Source: Acidobacteriota bacterium | GTDB taxonomy: Bacteria > Acidobacteriota > Terriglobia > Bryobacterales > Bryobacteraceae | DNA length: 64,000 nt | Direction: 5' to 3' | NCBI GenBank assembly: GCA_014584705.1 | Contig: JACTMJ010000008.1 | Location: 1 to 64,000, forward strand | In this document: positions 63,233 through 64,000 of the stretch, one piece after another | How the letters are laid out: every line of letters starts with the position of its first letter | How positions within the stretch are numbered: the stretch's first letter is position 1 | The notes under the pieces: model-generated | What the model was told of the DNA's origin: nothing | Database searches by the model: none | What the model saw: only the letters and a program-made list of their open reading frames with translations | Translations under genes and position numbers: made by a program

Positions 63233-63371
63233 CTCGATTTCAGTATCCGCCCGCCGGAGATATAAGTCAAGAATGGTCCGAGATGGGAGATTCGCGCTCT
63301 GGGATCTCTCCCGCGGCACCCGCCGCCAGCCGCTCGAAGCGCCCTTCGATTGGTCATGTTACGATACCAAC

Positions 63372-64000
63372 GTGCCGGAACTTCCCCTTCCCGCATCTCT
63401 TTCGCGAAAACAGGCGCTTCGCCAGGCTCACGTAACTTCGCAGCAACTTGCGGCGTGGGAGAAGCAGGGGTTCCTGCCGAGCAAGGATGCCTACACGCAA
63501 AGCGACCTCGTGCTGATGCGCAATCTGCGTACGCTGCGCGAATCGAAGGTGCCCTATGCGCGCATGGGCCTGCTGCTGGATTCGCTCCGCAAGCGCATCG
63601 GCGCGGTACAGGATCCGTTGCGGGATTTGCGACTCCGCCGGCGCGGCCGCAAGCTGGCCCTGCATTGGCAAGGCCGCCAGATGGACGCGGAAAGCGGCCA
63701 ATTGCTGCTCGAACTCGAACCGGCGGAACTGAAGGAGATTCTCGCCTTCCCTAAAGAGCGGGAGAAGAAGAAGGAGGACTCGCGCAAGAGCAGAGCGGCG
63801 GACCTGTTTTATCAGGCGCTCGAACGCGAGAACCAGGGCGCTCCCGCGGCGGAAGTAACGCCATTATACAAAGAGGCTCTGGAACTGGATGCGGAGTGCT
63901 TCGGAGCGCATCTCAACCTCGGCACCATCTATTTCAACCAGAAGAAACTGCGTCAGGCGGAAACGCATTACCGGCGCGCTATCGAAATCCATCCCGGCTA
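63372..64000 (+). CDS. MerR-like HTH protein with TPR repeats, cut by window edge
   Basis: Reads from GTG 63372 off the end of the window (about 209 residues visible). It begins LSRKQALRQAHVTSQQLAAW and EKQGFLPSKDAYTQSDLVLM, a MerR-type winged-helix start, then RNLRTLRESKVPYARMGLLL and a middle region (LALHWQGRQMDAESGQLLLE). TPR units follow (AADLFYQALERENQ, CFGAHLNLGTIYFNQKKLRQ, AETHYRRAIEIHPG). It combines a DNA-binding-like head with TPRs, a common acidobacterial and delta-proteobacterial build. GTG lacks a good ribosome binding site, so the start is approximate. Divergent from feoA. Confidence 0.65.
   Translation, partial: MPELPLPASLSRKQALRQAHVTSQQLAAWEKQGFLPSKDAYTQSDLVLMRNLRTLRESKVPYARMGLLLDSLRKRIGAVQDPLRDLRLRRRGRKLALHWQGRQMDAESGQLLLELEPAELKEILAFPKEREKKKEDSRKSRAADLFYQALERENQGAPAAEVTPLYKEALELDAECFGAHLNLGTIYFNQKKLRQAETHYRRAIEIHPG

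Noticed and set aside
1..64000. CRISPR array, rRNA or tRNA
   Set aside because: No regularly spaced short repeat with unique spacers and no recognisable tRNA/rRNA signature was seen by eye.

Overview
The window is a GC-rich chromosomal segment that I infer comes from an Acidobacteria member of the Solibacter/Bryobacter type. The clues are a long FG-GAP repeat protein ending in the Solibacter-type C-terminal domain (TIGR03437-like), PEP-CTERM proteins, carboxypeptidase-regulatory-domain proteins, many acidobacterial-style secreted proteins of unknown function, and RAYT/REP-type elements. No rRNA, tRNA or CRISPR array was seen.

Region 1 (1-12.6 kb) is an accessory, decaying region. It holds an IS66 TnpA fragment, two degenerate REP-associated tyrosine transposase (RAYT) elements bounded by a REP-like inverted repeat, three 5'-deleted IS3-family right ends, a pair of 334-bp direct repeats, a HigBA-like and a ParDE-like toxin-antitoxin module (each with a palindromic operator), an orphan ribbon-helix-helix protein, a nonsense-interrupted nuclease-like gene, a frameshifted tyrosine recombinase and a PEP-CTERM protein.

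Region 2 (12.6-22.5 kb) carries envelope or secreted proteins: a frameshifted PEP-CTERM gene, the 1026-aa FG-GAP protein, two adjacent minus-strand secreted proteins of unknown function, and a Tat-signal sulfatase interrupted by one in-frame TGA.

Region 3 (22.8-51.1 kb) is a type VI secretion system (T6SS). tssM-tssL-tssK1 run on the minus strand. A plus-strand trio follows: a 1012-aa tail-anchored protein made of repeated GEFT-type motifs, and two paralogous PrmC-like methyltransferases. Then comes a second full-length tssK (minus), and finally tssB-tssC-hcp1-hcp2-tagJ-tssA-tssE-tssF-tssG-clpV-vgrG (plus). Sheath (TssBC), tube (Hcp), baseplate (TssEFGK), membrane complex (TssLM), recycling ATPase (ClpV) and spike (VgrG) are all encoded. 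I find no TssJ lipoprotein, PAAR tip, FHA protein or kinase/phosphatase pair. The repeat scaffold plus methyltransferase pair, locked between two tssK genes, is the best candidate for an undescribed system here.

Region 4 (51.1-64 kb) is housekeeping: prmA, moeA, moaC, an M1/LTA4-hydrolase-like aminopeptidase and an alpha/beta hydrolase form a plus-strand run. A membrane-embedded spermidine-synthase-like protein, a GH88 glycosidase, a small hypothetical protein, feoB, feoA and the start of a MerR/TPR protein follow, the last cut by the window edge.
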